Below are positions 1-7,788 of a stretch of 64,000 nt of DNA, piece by piece. The first letter of the stretch is position 1. The number at the start of each line of letters is the position of its first letter. The position numbers and the translations under genes are program-made. This DNA comes from JACKAQ01 sp020634975 [NCBI: Calditrichia bacterium] (lineage in GTDB: Bacteria; Calditrichota; Calditrichia; RBG-13-44-9), in NCBI GenBank assembly GCA_020634975.1, contig JACKAQ010000004.1, forward strand, positions 1 through 64,000. The letters are read 5' to 3'. The notes below the pieces were generated by a model that saw nothing but the letters and a program-made list of their open reading frames with translations, did not search any database and was not told where the DNA came from.

Positions 1-54
1 TAACAATCAGCTCCACAGGATTCGCTCGCTCTCCTGTGAGCCCGGGCGTTGGGC
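1..54 (+). other. attC-like recombination site, left edge cut by the window
   Basis: The segment opens with TAAC, the end of a probable R'' core (RYYYAAC), and closes with GTTGGGC at 48-54, which fits the R' core GTTRRRY. Between them, ACAGGA (15-20) and TCCTGT (32-37) form the stem of the imperfect palindrome expected of an integron attC. The first bases of R'' lie outside the window. A cassette gene on + follows, as expected. Confidence 0.6.
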
Positions 55-105
55 GGCCTTGAAAGACTATCGAAGGGTAATACAGCATTAATGGAGATCT
101 AAACC

Positions 106-927
106 GTGGCAAATGCCGAATTTGAAGATAGAGACTTACTTATCAACGAGATTGAACGTAATCTGTGGGAAACATGGGCAAACTGGGGTCGAGGGCCTGG
201 CTGTGTCCTCCATGACGAGAGCGATGTTCTCTGGTTCGAAACTCCCCTACCAATCATTCCCTATAATGGCGTACTCAGATTCAGTGTCAGCAACGACTCC
301 GAGCATCAGGTCAACGCCATCATAAACCGCTTTCAAGATCGTCGTGTTCCCTTCATTTGGGTGCTCCATCCTTCCTCGCAGCCCTCTGATCTGTCGCACC
401 GATTAGTTGATCGCGGCCTAAAGGATGTTGAGCCAATCTATGGTATGGCGAGAAGCCTGGCTTCCTTACCTGACCTTCCGGCGTTGCCTTCCAACATCCA
501 GGTTCGGAAAGTCGAGGATGAGCACGATGCAAATGCATTGATCCAATTCGCTTCCTGGCGCTGGAGTATTCCAGAAGAACACCAACCGGCGTATTCCAAG
601 ATTGTTTCCCAAGGGTTCCGCTTCGGAATGCCAGAGGCTAAGGCGCATATGTGGCAAGCGTGGCGCGAAGATCAGCCAATTGCGAAAGTCGCGCTATATC
701 TCGGCTCCCGTTCAGTGGGGATCTATGCCGTCGCAACTCGCTCAGAAGCTCGCCGCCTCGGTCTCGCAAGTTTTCTGACTGTCACGGCTCTTCATTATGC
801 GCGTGATGCCGGTTATCACTTGGCCGTTCTACATTCCACTCCGATGGCTCAAAGGCTATACAAGTCCTTAGGGTTCAATTCAATTGCGGAGTTTCGTCTC
901 TTCGCTTCAGACGATGTTCATATATAA
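106..927 (+). CDS. GNAT-family N-acetyltransferase (integron cassette gene)
   Basis: This 273-residue protein carries a C-terminal GNAT fold, so it probably transfers an acetyl group from acetyl-CoA to an amine; the substrate cannot be told. The acetyl-CoA loop is seen as RRLGLA around residues 212-217, after the beta strand VGIYAVAT, and the typical ending QRLYKSLGF lies near residue 255. The N-terminal 120 residues show no motif I know and may be a degenerate second GNAT half. Translation starts at GTG, and no strong Shine-Dalgarno sequence is visible. The gene lies just after an attC-like site and points the same way as the next two genes, which fits a mobile cassette. Its base composition is clearly less AT-rich than the third cassette gene. 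Confidence 0.75.
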   Translation: MANAEFEDRDLLINEIERNLWETWANWGRGPGCVLHDESDVLWFETPLPIIPYNGVLRFSVSNDSEHQVNAIINRFQDRRVPFIWVLHPSSQPSDLSHRLVDRGLKDVEPIYGMARSLASLPDLPALPSNIQVRKVEDEHDANALIQFASWRWSIPEEHQPAYSKIVSQGFRFGMPEAKAHMWQAWREDQPIAKVALYLGSRSVGIYAVATRSEARRLGLASFLTVTALHYARDAGYHLAVLHSTPMAQRLYKSLGFNSIAEFRLFASDDVHI

Positions 928-936
928 AGGGTGGCC

Positions 937-1055
937 GCCCAACACCGCGTGCAGCAGACAAGTGGGATTCGCCCCCTAAAAGGAGTGATTCTGTGGTCGA
1001 ACCTTTTCCTTCAAAGCAGCTTCGTCTTTTCCCACCCACTTGCGGCTAACGCAAA
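937..1055 (+). other. Possible degenerate attC site
   Basis: GCCCAAC at 937-943 matches the R'' consensus RYYYAAC and follows the acetyltransferase stop. CAAGTGGG (959-966) can pair with CCCACTTG (1035-1042), closing a long hairpin. However, no GTTRRRY core follows; the expected position reads GGCTAACGC. The site is either a long, decayed attC or an unrelated hairpin. Confidence 0.3.
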
Positions 1056-1097
1056 CCGATATATCCCTTAACAGCTTAACAGAAATAGGAGCAAGAG

Positions 1098-1472
1098 ATG
1101 AATGAACGAAAGAAAGTTGTCCTGGTAGGGTGGAATCCAGATGTGGTTGACTACAAAAAATGGCCAGGACTGACTGCTGAGAAGTTACGTGCAGCATTAG
1201 AAGGAGATCGAGATAAACTTAATTCGCTTGGATATAGTGCTGAACTACTCTACATAAATCACGCAGATACGGCTTTCGAAACAACGAGTAAGGCACTGAC
1301 AGAAACAGCATATGATTGTGTTCTTATTGGAGCAGGAGTCAGAACTGTAGACGAACACTTCCTTGTTTTTGAACAACTGATCAACGCTGTCCATCAGTCT
1401 GCTCCTTCTGCCAAGATTTGTTTTAACACCAATCCCGGCGACACTGCTGAAGCTGTGAAACGCTGGATATAA
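1098..1472 (+). CDS. Conserved small protein of unknown function (integron cassette gene)
   Basis: This 124-residue protein begins with a hydrophobic strand and a turn (KKVVLVGWNPDVV), has a second strand YDCVLIGAGVRT around residues 74-85, and ends near a conserved-looking NTNPGDTAEAV. The alternation of strands and helices suggests a small Rossmann-like or flavodoxin-like domain, but I cannot name a family or a reaction. There is no signal peptide or membrane segment. The ribosome-binding site AGGAGCAAGAG sits upstream of the ATG. A well-formed attC-like site overlaps the stop codon, so the reading frame and recombination site are tightly packed as in gene cassettes. Confidence 0.7.
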   Translation: MNERKKVVLVGWNPDVVDYKKWPGLTAEKLRAALEGDRDKLNSLGYSAELLYINHADTAFETTSKALTETAYDCVLIGAGVRTVDEHFLVFEQLINAVHQSAPSAKICFNTNPGDTAEAVKRWI

Positions 1473-1533
1473 CAAGACCTTTCAGCGGACGCAGTTGCTA
1501 ACGCGCCTGCTCCACAAAAGGCTGGCGTTATAC
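1467..1533 (+). other. attC-like recombination site
   Basis: The R'' side reads ATATAAC (1467-1473) and the R' side GTTATAC (1527-1533); the two are complementary except for one base. Inside, GGACGCAG (1486-1493) pairs with CTGCTCC (1507-1513) with one bulge, and CCTTT pairs with AAAGG nearby, giving the folded single-strand hairpin used by integron integrases. The unpaired loop is short. The stop codon of the upstream gene lies inside the R'' side. Confidence 0.75.
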
Positions 1534-1702
1534 GCTTTTGTTAAAATTAATTTGGCAAAATCGTAATGCTTGTGATAATGCTAAAATATAAACAATTGCA
1601 TATATACTGCTAATTGGTAGGATAAGAACAGAAATATCCGCCATCGGTGTCCTCAATATTAAACAAATAGAATCAAAACTTTATACAATAAGGCGTTGAA
1701 AA

Positions 1703-2164
1703 ATGGATATTAAAGAACTTTACAAAAGACCAAATATCGAACAAGACAAAAAATTGAAGAATAAGTATGTTTTTTTCAATAAACTGATTAATGAATTAAA
1801 GAAAAAAGAAATACCTTCAGCGATAGTTACTTCAGTTAACCAAGATATTGAAGGGATTAACTCATTTTCCGGTTCGAATAAAGACTTATTGAAACAATTG
1901 AGAAAAGCGGAGTCCAGCATATTGAAATTGATTGAGCAAGAACTTAAGCTCGTAACGATAAATCATTACCGTAATCGGTTAATGGCTTTAGGCATTGCAT
2001 TTGGCGTTTCTTTAGGAGTAGCGTTTGGAGCTAGTTCAGGAAATATGGCGTTTATAGGAATCGGAATACCTATAGGAATGGTTATTGGTCTTGCTGTTGG
2101 AACTGCAATGGATAATAAAGCTAATGAAGATGGCAATCAGCTTGACGTAGAAACTGAACGCTAA
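1703..2164 (+). CDS. Small membrane protein with glycine-rich hydrophobic hairpin (integron cassette gene)
   Basis: This 153-residue protein has a lysine-rich, probably cytoplasmic helical N-terminal part (residues 1-90) and a hydrophobic glycine-rich stretch at about 93-133, long enough for two membrane helices, with repeated small residues spaced as in glycine-zipper proteins (GIAFGVSLGVAFGA and GIGIPIGMVIGLAVG). The C-terminal tail is acidic. I do not recognise a family. The gene is strongly AT-rich compared with both neighbouring cassette genes, which suggests a separate origin. It is closed downstream by a clear attC-like site after a 70-base non-coding tail. Confidence 0.65.
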   Translation: MDIKELYKRPNIEQDKKLKNKYVFFNKLINELKKKEIPSAIVTSVNQDIEGINSFSGSNKDLLKQLRKAESSILKLIEQELKLVTINHYRNRLMALGIAFGVSLGVAFGASSGNMAFIGIGIPIGMVIGLAVGTAMDNKANEDGNQLDVETER

Positions 2165-2236
2165 ACGAGAAAAAATAAACCGTATAAGACGCAGTTTATT
2201 CAAATCGTTAGAATTTATATTTTTGGTTATTATCGC

Positions 2237-2299
2237 GTATAACAAATCGTTCAAGCCGACCCCGTCAAAGGCGGGTCGCCTTAACTCTTGTCGTTAGAT
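2237..2299 (+). other. attC recombination site (best example in the window)
   Basis: R'' GTATAAC (2237-2243) and R' GTTAGAT (2293-2299) both fit or nearly fit the core consensus sequences. The arms AAGCCGACCCCG and GCGGGTCGCCTT pair across a six-base loop, with the offset bases that give attC its strand polarity. At 63 bp it has the usual length. It is the last attC-like site I see, so the array seems to end here. Confidence 0.85.
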
Positions 2300-2426
2300 T
2301 AAACCTGTCTATCTTGTCCAACTACTAAAATTGACAGCTCTACCCCAAAAACAATCCCTTGCAAAAACCCCGGTAAACCGGTAATCTGTATCGAACAACC
2401 GTTAACTACAACCGATGGAGAATCGC

Positions 2427-2486
2427 ATGGCAGACGATGAGCAAGCGACATTCGAATGGCAGGTAAATATCGTATGCGGAAAATAA
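2427..2486 (+). pseudogene. Truncated 5' end of a tail-tube gene
   Basis: An ATG preceded by GGAGAATCGC opens a frame of only 19 codons. Its first eleven codons repeat the start of the intact tail-tube gene at 3038, with 33 of 35 bases identical, including the peptide start MADD and the QATFEW motif. After TGG the frame runs into sequence belonging to the next gene and soon stops. The similar ribosome-binding region in front of both copies shows that the duplicated segment also covers part of the leader. I read it as the remnant of a copy interrupted by, or duplicated with, the reductase gene. Confidence 0.7.
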
Positions 2487-3028
2487 TTGCAGCCTTAAAT
2501 ATGACAATTGACGGGGTTTGCGACCATACTGCCGGAATACCCGATGCCGAATTACATCAACATTATACAAACCTGTTAGATCAGGGAGATACAATTCTGT
2601 ATGGCAGGACGACGTATCAACTGATGGAATATTGGCGAACCGTGCTGGAACATCCTTCTGAAGAACAAGCAATGAATGACTTTGCAAGGGCTATAGACAG
2701 GATTCCGAAAATCGTTTTCTCCCGCACGCTTAATACGGTAGACTGGGAAAGCGCAACCCTGGCAACACGTGACTTAAAGGATGAAGTGTTGGCACTCAAG
2801 CAATCCCGCAATGGCGGGAGTAAGCCCATTTTTGTCGGTAGTCGCAGTTTGATTATTCAGCTGATAAAACTAAATTTGATTGATGAATGCCAGCTTTGCA
2901 TTCATCCGGTTGTTGCAGGTAAGGGGTTGCCTTTATTTGAAGATATTAACGACCGGATTCTTTTTAAACTCGTTAAGCATAAAACCTTTAACAGCGGCGC
3001 GGTAATCCTGTATTATCAACCGAAGTAG
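2474..3028 (+). CDS. Dihydrofolate reductase / RibD C-terminal family reductase
   Basis: This 184-residue protein starts MRKIIAALNMTIDG, the usual opening of the YyaP/YwjB-type family related to the RibD reductase domain and to dihydrofolate reductase. Further family features are YGRTTYQLMEYW near residue 44 and the nucleotide-site region KPIFVGSRSLIIQL near 132. Members bind NADPH; the substrate of this branch is mostly unknown, so a pteridine or flavin precursor is only a guess. I chose the ATG at 2474 because it gives the family N-terminus. An upstream in-frame ATG at 2456 belongs to the truncated tail-gene fragment and would add six unrelated residues. The gene lies exactly between two copies of the tail-gene start, and only nine bases separate its stop from the intact tail gene. 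Confidence 0.85.
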   Translation: MRKIIAALNMTIDGVCDHTAGIPDAELHQHYTNLLDQGDTILYGRTTYQLMEYWRTVLEHPSEEQAMNDFARAIDRIPKIVFSRTLNTVDWESATLATRDLKDEVLALKQSRNGGSKPIFVGSRSLIIQLIKLNLIDECQLCIHPVVAGKGLPLFEDINDRILFKLVKHKTFNSGAVILYYQPK

Positions 3029-3037
3029 GAGAACACC

Positions 3038-3484
3038 ATGGCAGACGATGGGCAAGCGACATTCGAATGGAAAGCACCTCAATTTCATTTTCAGGTGAAT
3101 TGGGGCGGTGTGCTCATGTCGTTTCAGGAAGTAACCGGGCTGGACAGCGACACCGATCCAATAAAATACCGTTCCGGCAATAGTGATGCTATTTCATTAG
3201 CCGAAATGCCCGGATTAAAGAAATCTGGCAATATCATCCTGAAAAGAGGTACTGTGGCAAGCGATACCGCATTCCGGGAATGGTTTAACCAGATTCAACT
3301 GAATGAGATCAAGCGCGTGCCGGTTACTATCCGCCTGATGGACGAAACCGGTGCAGCAACAACAACCTGGACAGTAACCAATGCCTATCCGCTAAAGATT
3401 TCCGGCACTACTTTAGACGACGGTAGTGGCAATGCTGCTATTGAATCTATCGAAGTTGCTAACGATGGGTTTACGATAGGGTAA
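3038..3484 (+). CDS. Contractile-tail tube protein (phage or injection-system type)
   Basis: This 148-residue protein resembles the conserved phage tail region family (T4 gp19-like) that forms the inner tube of contractile phage tails and of extracellular contractile injection systems. The family pattern is visible: FHFQVNW near residue 15, FQEVTGLDSD followed by IKYRSGNS near 30-50, then LKKSGNIILKRG and a central FREWFNQI, and a C-terminal ESIEVANDGF. It has no signal peptide. No sheath, baseplate, spike or ATPase gene is beside it: the left neighbours are cassette genes and the right neighbour is a chemoreceptor, so it is an orphan here. The ribosome-binding site AGGAGA precedes the ATG by six bases. 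Confidence 0.8.
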   Translation: MADDGQATFEWKAPQFHFQVNWGGVLMSFQEVTGLDSDTDPIKYRSGNSDAISLAEMPGLKKSGNIILKRGTVASDTAFREWFNQIQLNEIKRVPVTIRLMDETGAATTTWTVTNAYPLKISGTTLDDGSGNAAIESIEVANDGFTIG

Positions 3485-3944
3485 TGCCGGGAGATTCCTG
3501 CGCAGTTCGAAGAATTGACATCCGCCTTTGTCACCCGTTCGAAGAGTTGACATCCCGCTTTTTCCTCCTTTGAAGAGTTGACATCCCCCTCAGTCCCCTT
3601 CGAAGGGGAGGTTTTAGAATCTTTCCCGTTCGAAGAGTTGACATCCGCCTTTGTCACCCGTTCGAAGAGTTGACATCCCGCTTTGTCCTCCTTCGAAGAG
3701 TTGACATCCCCCTCAGTCCCCCTTCGAAGGGGGAAGTTTTAAAGGTTCGCCCTTTGTAGGGGAATAATGACTGTGCTGTACTTTACCTGCCTGTTCAACA
3801 CCGCCGTGTGTCCAATGTTACAACATTGTTAAAGTTACAGTTTGAACATATCGATAATTATTCTCGACAATTCTAAGCAATACGGCATCCTCGATGCTGT
3901 TACAACAATTCGGTTGAACAAATTATTTTCGGAAAGTGCGGGGT
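3485..3944. other. Non-coding region with the repeat and a chemoreceptor leader
   Basis: The left half holds the tandem repeat. The right half has no credible gene; it contains a small perfect inverted repeat (AATGTT, AC, AACATT at 3814-3827) that might be an operator or a hairpin. The stretch is AT-rich just before the chemoreceptor start, where a promoter would be expected. Confidence 0.5.
3506..3750. repeat. 123-bp tandem duplication built from a 31-32 bp repeat
   Basis: The core TTCGAAGAGTTGACATCC occurs six times, beginning at 3506, 3538, 3569, 3629, 3661 and 3692. Copies 1-3 and 4-6 form two larger units offset by exactly 123 bases. Each unit ends in a self-complementary block, CCCCTTCGAAGGGG in the first and a slightly longer version in the second, followed by a short T-rich stretch that could act as a transcription terminator. 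The sequences between cores are themselves shared between units, so there are no unique spacers. Confidence 0.9.
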
Positions 3945-6095
3945 ATGGTAAAGACCTTTATTCTCAATCAATTGCATAGTATCCACGGTAAGGTGATGTT
4001 GGCGGTTACAACTGTTATGGTTCTGGTATTGGCTGCAAATGTCGTTATTTCGAACTATGCCATCCAGAAATATGAAGCATATACCGCTTCGCTCACCAAT
4101 AAGCTCCTTACAGAAACGTATGAAAAAGAGCTGATGAGCACAACCCAAACGGCGGTTTCTATTGTAAAGGCGGTGTATCAACGCACCGATCTGAATTCGG
4201 CTGAAAAGCTGGCGTTAACCCGTTCGCTGTTACATCCGGTTCGTTTTGGCAAGGAAGGTTATTTTTTTGGTTATGAGTTGAACACCGGTGTAAACCTTAT
4301 CCATGGCTCCAAACCGGAGTTAAACGGGAAAAATCTCTGGGATGCAAAGGATGCCAATCAGGAATATTTTATTCAGGCGTTAAACAAAAATTCGCAAAAA
4401 GATGGCGTGTTTACCAAGTATTTTTATCCCAAAATAAATAGCGGTGCGAATGAATCTTATCCGAAACTGGCGACATCCTATCTGATACCTGAAGCCAATA
4501 TGTGGATCGGAACCGGTGCCTATATAGATGATATCGAAACCAACCAGGCCAAATTTTCAACGGAAATTCACGATATGATCGGCGGTTACAAAGCAACCGC
4601 GCTGCAGTTTTTTATCATCTTGTCAATTGTCAGTTTGATCAGTATTTCGTTTGTCGTAAAAAAAATCACCCGACCGATCAAAACCGTTACTGCCATTGCA
4701 AAAAGTATCTCGTTGGGCGATCTCGATCACCGGATTTCTTCTACCCGGAAAGATGAGGTGGGGCAGTTGTTACAGTCCTTCCAGCTAATGGGTGATTATT
4801 TACAGTCGATGGCAAACACCGCAGAAAAGCTGTCCACCTTTGATTTAACGGCAGATGTCCACCTTCAATCTGAAAAGGATCGATTGGGATTGGCTTTCAC
4901 GCAAATGGTGGACAGTTTGAAACACCAGGTAAAAGAAATATCGGAAATGGTTCGCGTGCTAAATGCTGCCGCAAACCAGGTTTCTGCATCTTCCACAGTA
5001 GCCAGTCAGGCGACGTCACAAATCAGCGCGGCAATCCAGCAACTTTCCATTGGGGCAAGTGAACAATCCAATGCAACGGTTCAGGCAAACAGTTCTGTTC
5101 TGGAAATGAAACGAACCATCGATGGCGTTGCCGAAGGCGTTAACAAGCAATCTGAGGCGGTGGCAAAGACGGCAAATTTTAGCAATCAAATGGCGTACGA
5201 AATAAAGCAGGTTGCCAAAAGTGTTAAAGTGGGGATGGAGATGGCCACCAATGCGACCGGCGCCGCAAACAAAGGTGCGGAAATTGTCAATTCGACCATA
5301 AACGTGATGCAAGTGATCAAAACCAAGGTCGATAAATCGGCTGAAAAGATGTTGGAAATGAACAAAAGCTCAGAGCAGGTTGGCTCCATTATCGAAACAA
5401 TTGATGATATTGCATCGCAAATTAACTTGCTCGCCCTGAATGCGGCAATCGAAGCCGCCCGCGCCGGTGAACACGGCAAAGGGTTTGCCGTTGTTGCGGA
5501 CGAAGTGCGAAAGCTGGCTGAAAAATCGTCGAATGCTACCAATAAAATTGCAGCCCACCTCAATGCCATTAAAAGCAATGTGGTTTCGGCAATTTCATCG
5601 ATGGAAGAAGGATTGGCAGAAATCCAGAACGGTGTTGAACATTCAAACCAGGCCGGCAATGCCATCCAGACCATTATTCATGCGGTTAAAAATGTAAATG
5701 CGCAGGTTAACGGCATTTCAAATGCTTCGATAAAAATGAGCGAATCTTCCAATGATATGATTTCGGCAATGCATCTGGTATCGGATATTGTCGATCAAAA
5801 CAGCGCTGCTGCGGAAGAAATGGCTGCCAGCTCTGTTCAAATCTCTCAGGTTATCGGTAATATCGCACATGTCAGTGAGGAAATCAGTTCCGCCATTGCT
5901 GATGTCGGCAAAGCCACAGAACAAATGGATCAGCAGGTGAGCGCGGCGAGCACTTCTTCGCAATCGCTGGGCGAGATTGCCGTGGCGTTATCAAATATTA
6001 TCAATCAATTTAAACTGTTGGACAAGCCGGCAGTTGGTCGTGACGAACGAGTCCCCACAGTTGAGATATCTGCGCCATACACGGTTCAGGTTTAA
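3945..6095 (+). CDS. Methyl-accepting chemotaxis protein with a single Cache domain
   Basis: This 716-residue receptor should sense a small ligand outside the inner membrane and control the CheA kinase. A membrane helix lies at about residues 16-38, followed by a periplasmic single-Cache (sCache_2-type) domain containing [10 protein letters not shown] and [12 protein letters not shown] second helix is near 216-238, then a HAMP segment (KITRPIKTV onward), a linker, and the cytoplasmic signalling coiled coil. The hairpin tip, [20 protein letters not shown] and the following [19 protein letters not shown] around 487-525, is intact. I chose the ATG that follows GGAAAG; a GTG three codons upstream is possible. 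No che genes are nearby, so it must work with a pathway encoded elsewhere. Confidence 0.95.
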   Translation: MVKTFILNQLHSIHGKVMLAVTTVMVLVLAANVVISNYAIQKYEAYTASLTNKLLTETYEKELMSTTQTAVSIVKAVYQRTDLNSAEKLALTRSLLHPVRFGKEGYFFGYELNTGVNLIHGSKPELNGKNLWDAKDANQEYFIQALNKNSQKDGVFTKYFYPKINSGANESYPKLATSYLIPEANMWIGTGAYIDDIETNQAKFSTEIHDMIGGYKATALQFFIILSIVSLISISFVVKKITRPIKTVTAIAKSISLGDLDHRISSTRKDEVGQLLQSFQLMGDYLQSMANTAEKLSTFDLTADVHLQSEKDRLGLAFTQMVDSLKHQVKEISEMVRVLNAAANQVSASSTVASQATSQISAAIQQLSIGASEQSNATVQANSSVLEMKRTIDGVAEGVNKQSEAVAKTANFSNQMAYEIKQVAKSVKVGMEMATNATGAANKGAEIVNSTINVMQVIKTKVDKSAEKMLEMNKSSEQVGSIIETIDDIASQINLLALNAAIEAARAGEHGKGFAVVADEVRKLAEKSSNATNKIAAHLNAIKSNVVSAISSMEEGLAEIQNGVEHSNQAGNAIQTIIHAVKNVNAQVNGISNASIKMSESSNDMISAMHLVSDIVDQNSAAAEEMAASSVQISQVIGNIAHVSEEISSAIADVGKATEQMDQQVSAASTSSQSLGEIAVALSNIINQFKLLDKPAVGRDERVPTVEISAPYTVQV

Positions 6096-6428
6096 TGTGA
6101 TTGATTGATATTAAGCTGTCACGAAAATGCGGGACGCATATATGCGTTCCGCAACAGAAATGATGGTTAACATCCTGCCCAACAGCCACACGCTTTGTCA
6201 ATCCTGCTCGGCGGCGAGGGCGCTCCTTTGGGGCAGGAATCTCCCGAAAGCCAGCATCGTTTTATTCCCGTCCCGGAATTCCATCAGAAACAAAACCACA
6301 ACCCTCGCGTAAGCAACATTCAGGAATCCACCGTTTACAGCGTTTTACGTCCTGATGTGCATTTGGCAATTCCCCAACAAATCAAACAGCAGTGTAATGT
6401 CCATCTCAATAAACAGAAAGCAATATGA
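6096..6428. other. Non-coding gap with an inverted repeat
   Basis: GCGGGACGCATA and TATGCGTTCCGC (6129-6152) form a near-perfect palindrome shortly after the chemoreceptor stop and may end its transcript, although no T-run follows. Two short open frames here lack ribosome-binding sites and recognisable motifs, and I do not consider them genes. Confidence 0.4.
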
Positions 6429-7658
6429 ATGAAAATTATCCCGATCATCGCAATAGCCGTTACCGGGTTCTGGATTAATGCGGTTTATTCACAGGCGTTG
6501 ACAGACACAAATTCTGCGATTATTCAGCACACGATTCATTCTGATATTCTGCAACGGGACCAGCATATCCAAATATATCTTCCCGATGCGTATGTTAGCG
6601 CATCGCGCCGTTTCCCGGTGCTGTATATCCTCGATGGCCAGTTTTATTTTTATTATGGCGTTGCTTTTCAGCAAACATCGGAATGGCAGAGCAAATCGCC
6701 GGAATTTATTGTGGTTGGTATCTCTACGAGCGATAAACAGCTTCGCGAACTGGATTTCGATATCGACCAGCGGCGCCAAAATTATCGCGAATTTCTGGAA
6801 AAAGAGCTAATCACATTTGTCGATAGAACCTACCGGACGATGGATGACCGCATGATTTTCGGTTGGCAGTCTGCCGGGTATCTGGTGATCGAAACATTAT
6901 TCCAGCGACCTGATTTGTTTACCGCATATTTTGTCGCCAGCGGTGCCGTTGCCGATTCGGCTGACTTCGAGCAATTTGCCAAGCGCGGACTGGCATCCGA
7001 AAGATTTCTTTACTATACCCTCAGCTCCAGCGAAACCTGGGCGTTGGGTGCGTTTAACGATATCACCAAAAAGCTGGACGAAAAAGCGCCCGAATTTTTG
7101 CGCTGGAAAAACGAAATGCTGCCGGAGGAAGATCACTGGTCGACGCCATATCGCACCATTTACCGGGGGATAACCGAATACTATCGCCCGTTTCAACCGC
7201 TGCAATTCGATAGTCTTGAGGCTTTTGAACTTGCCGGTGGGTTGGATCAGTTGGTCAGCCATTACCAACAAAGAAGGGAGCGGTATGGCGTATCTCCGGC
7301 AATCCATCCCTCAACCATTTTCAACCTGTTAATGCTTTCAATGCGGGCTGATGATTACACGTCGTTCCATTTTTTTATGAACCACTTTACGGGTGAAGTT
7401 CCCGGGCTTTATCCGGCTCGCTGGCATCATCGATACGGCGCGTTTTATTTACAACACGATCAGCCGCAACAGGCGTTGGTTGTATATCAAAAGGCAATTG
7501 AACGGATGCCCGGGGAAGCGCAATTATATGCGGGAATGGCGGAAGTTTTCCTGAAGCTCGGAGATAAAAAGCAGGCAGCTGTGGCGTATCAAAAAGCAGC
7601 AGAAATTGCCAAAGCAATGGACGATCCCGAATGGATGGAATACAGTAAAAAACAATAG
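6429..7658 (+). CDS. Exported alpha/beta-hydrolase (esterase D / enterochelin-esterase type) with TPR tail
   Basis: This 409-residue protein has a signal peptide (first 21 residues, ending around VYSQA) and an esterase domain of the family containing enterochelin esterases and S-formylglutathione hydrolases. The family start HSDILQRDQHIQIYLPDAY leads to FPVLYILDGQFYF near residue 60. The nucleophile elbow GWQSAG lies near 139-144, and the catalytic His is probably HWSTPYR near 237. The last hundred residues form tetratricopeptide helices (ALVVYQKAIERMPGEAQLY, then QAAVAYQKAAEIA) that could bind a protein partner. The substrate is unknown; an ester in the periplasm is likely. A second TPR gene follows on the same strand after about 130 bases. 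Confidence 0.85.
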   Translation: MKIIPIIAIAVTGFWINAVYSQALTDTNSAIIQHTIHSDILQRDQHIQIYLPDAYVSASRRFPVLYILDGQFYFYYGVAFQQTSEWQSKSPEFIVVGISTSDKQLRELDFDIDQRRQNYREFLEKELITFVDRTYRTMDDRMIFGWQSAGYLVIETLFQRPDLFTAYFVASGAVADSADFEQFAKRGLASERFLYYTLSSSETWALGAFNDITKKLDEKAPEFLRWKNEMLPEEDHWSTPYRTIYRGITEYYRPFQPLQFDSLEAFELAGGLDQLVSHYQQRRERYGVSPAIHPSTIFNLLMLSMRADDYTSFHFFMNHFTGEVPGLYPARWHHRYGAFYLQHDQPQQALVVYQKAIERMPGEAQLYAGMAEVFLKLGDKKQAAVAYQKAAEIAKAMDDPEWMEYSKKQ

Positions 7659-7788
7659 TGGCACTACCTGGTTGATTGCGCAATACTTTTTCCAAATCGA
7701 GAAATAAAAAATTATAAAATGAATTTCATTTAATGGGTTGGTATCTTGTTGTTGTTTGTTATCGATAAACCCAAATGGAACGAAAATT

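Noticed and set aside
3506-3750. CRISPR-like array of short regularly spaced repeats
   Set aside because: The sequences between repeats are shared between the two larger units and are only about 13 bases long, and no cas gene is in the window.
3792-3921. TGTTCAAC / GTTGAACA inverted pair flanking the region before the chemoreceptor
   Set aside because: The two 8-base words are more than 110 bases apart in AT-rich DNA, which is expected by chance.
6127-6428. Two overlapping small open frames on the plus strand
   Set aside because: No ribosome-binding site, no recognisable motif, and one overlaps a palindrome. I consider the stretch non-coding.
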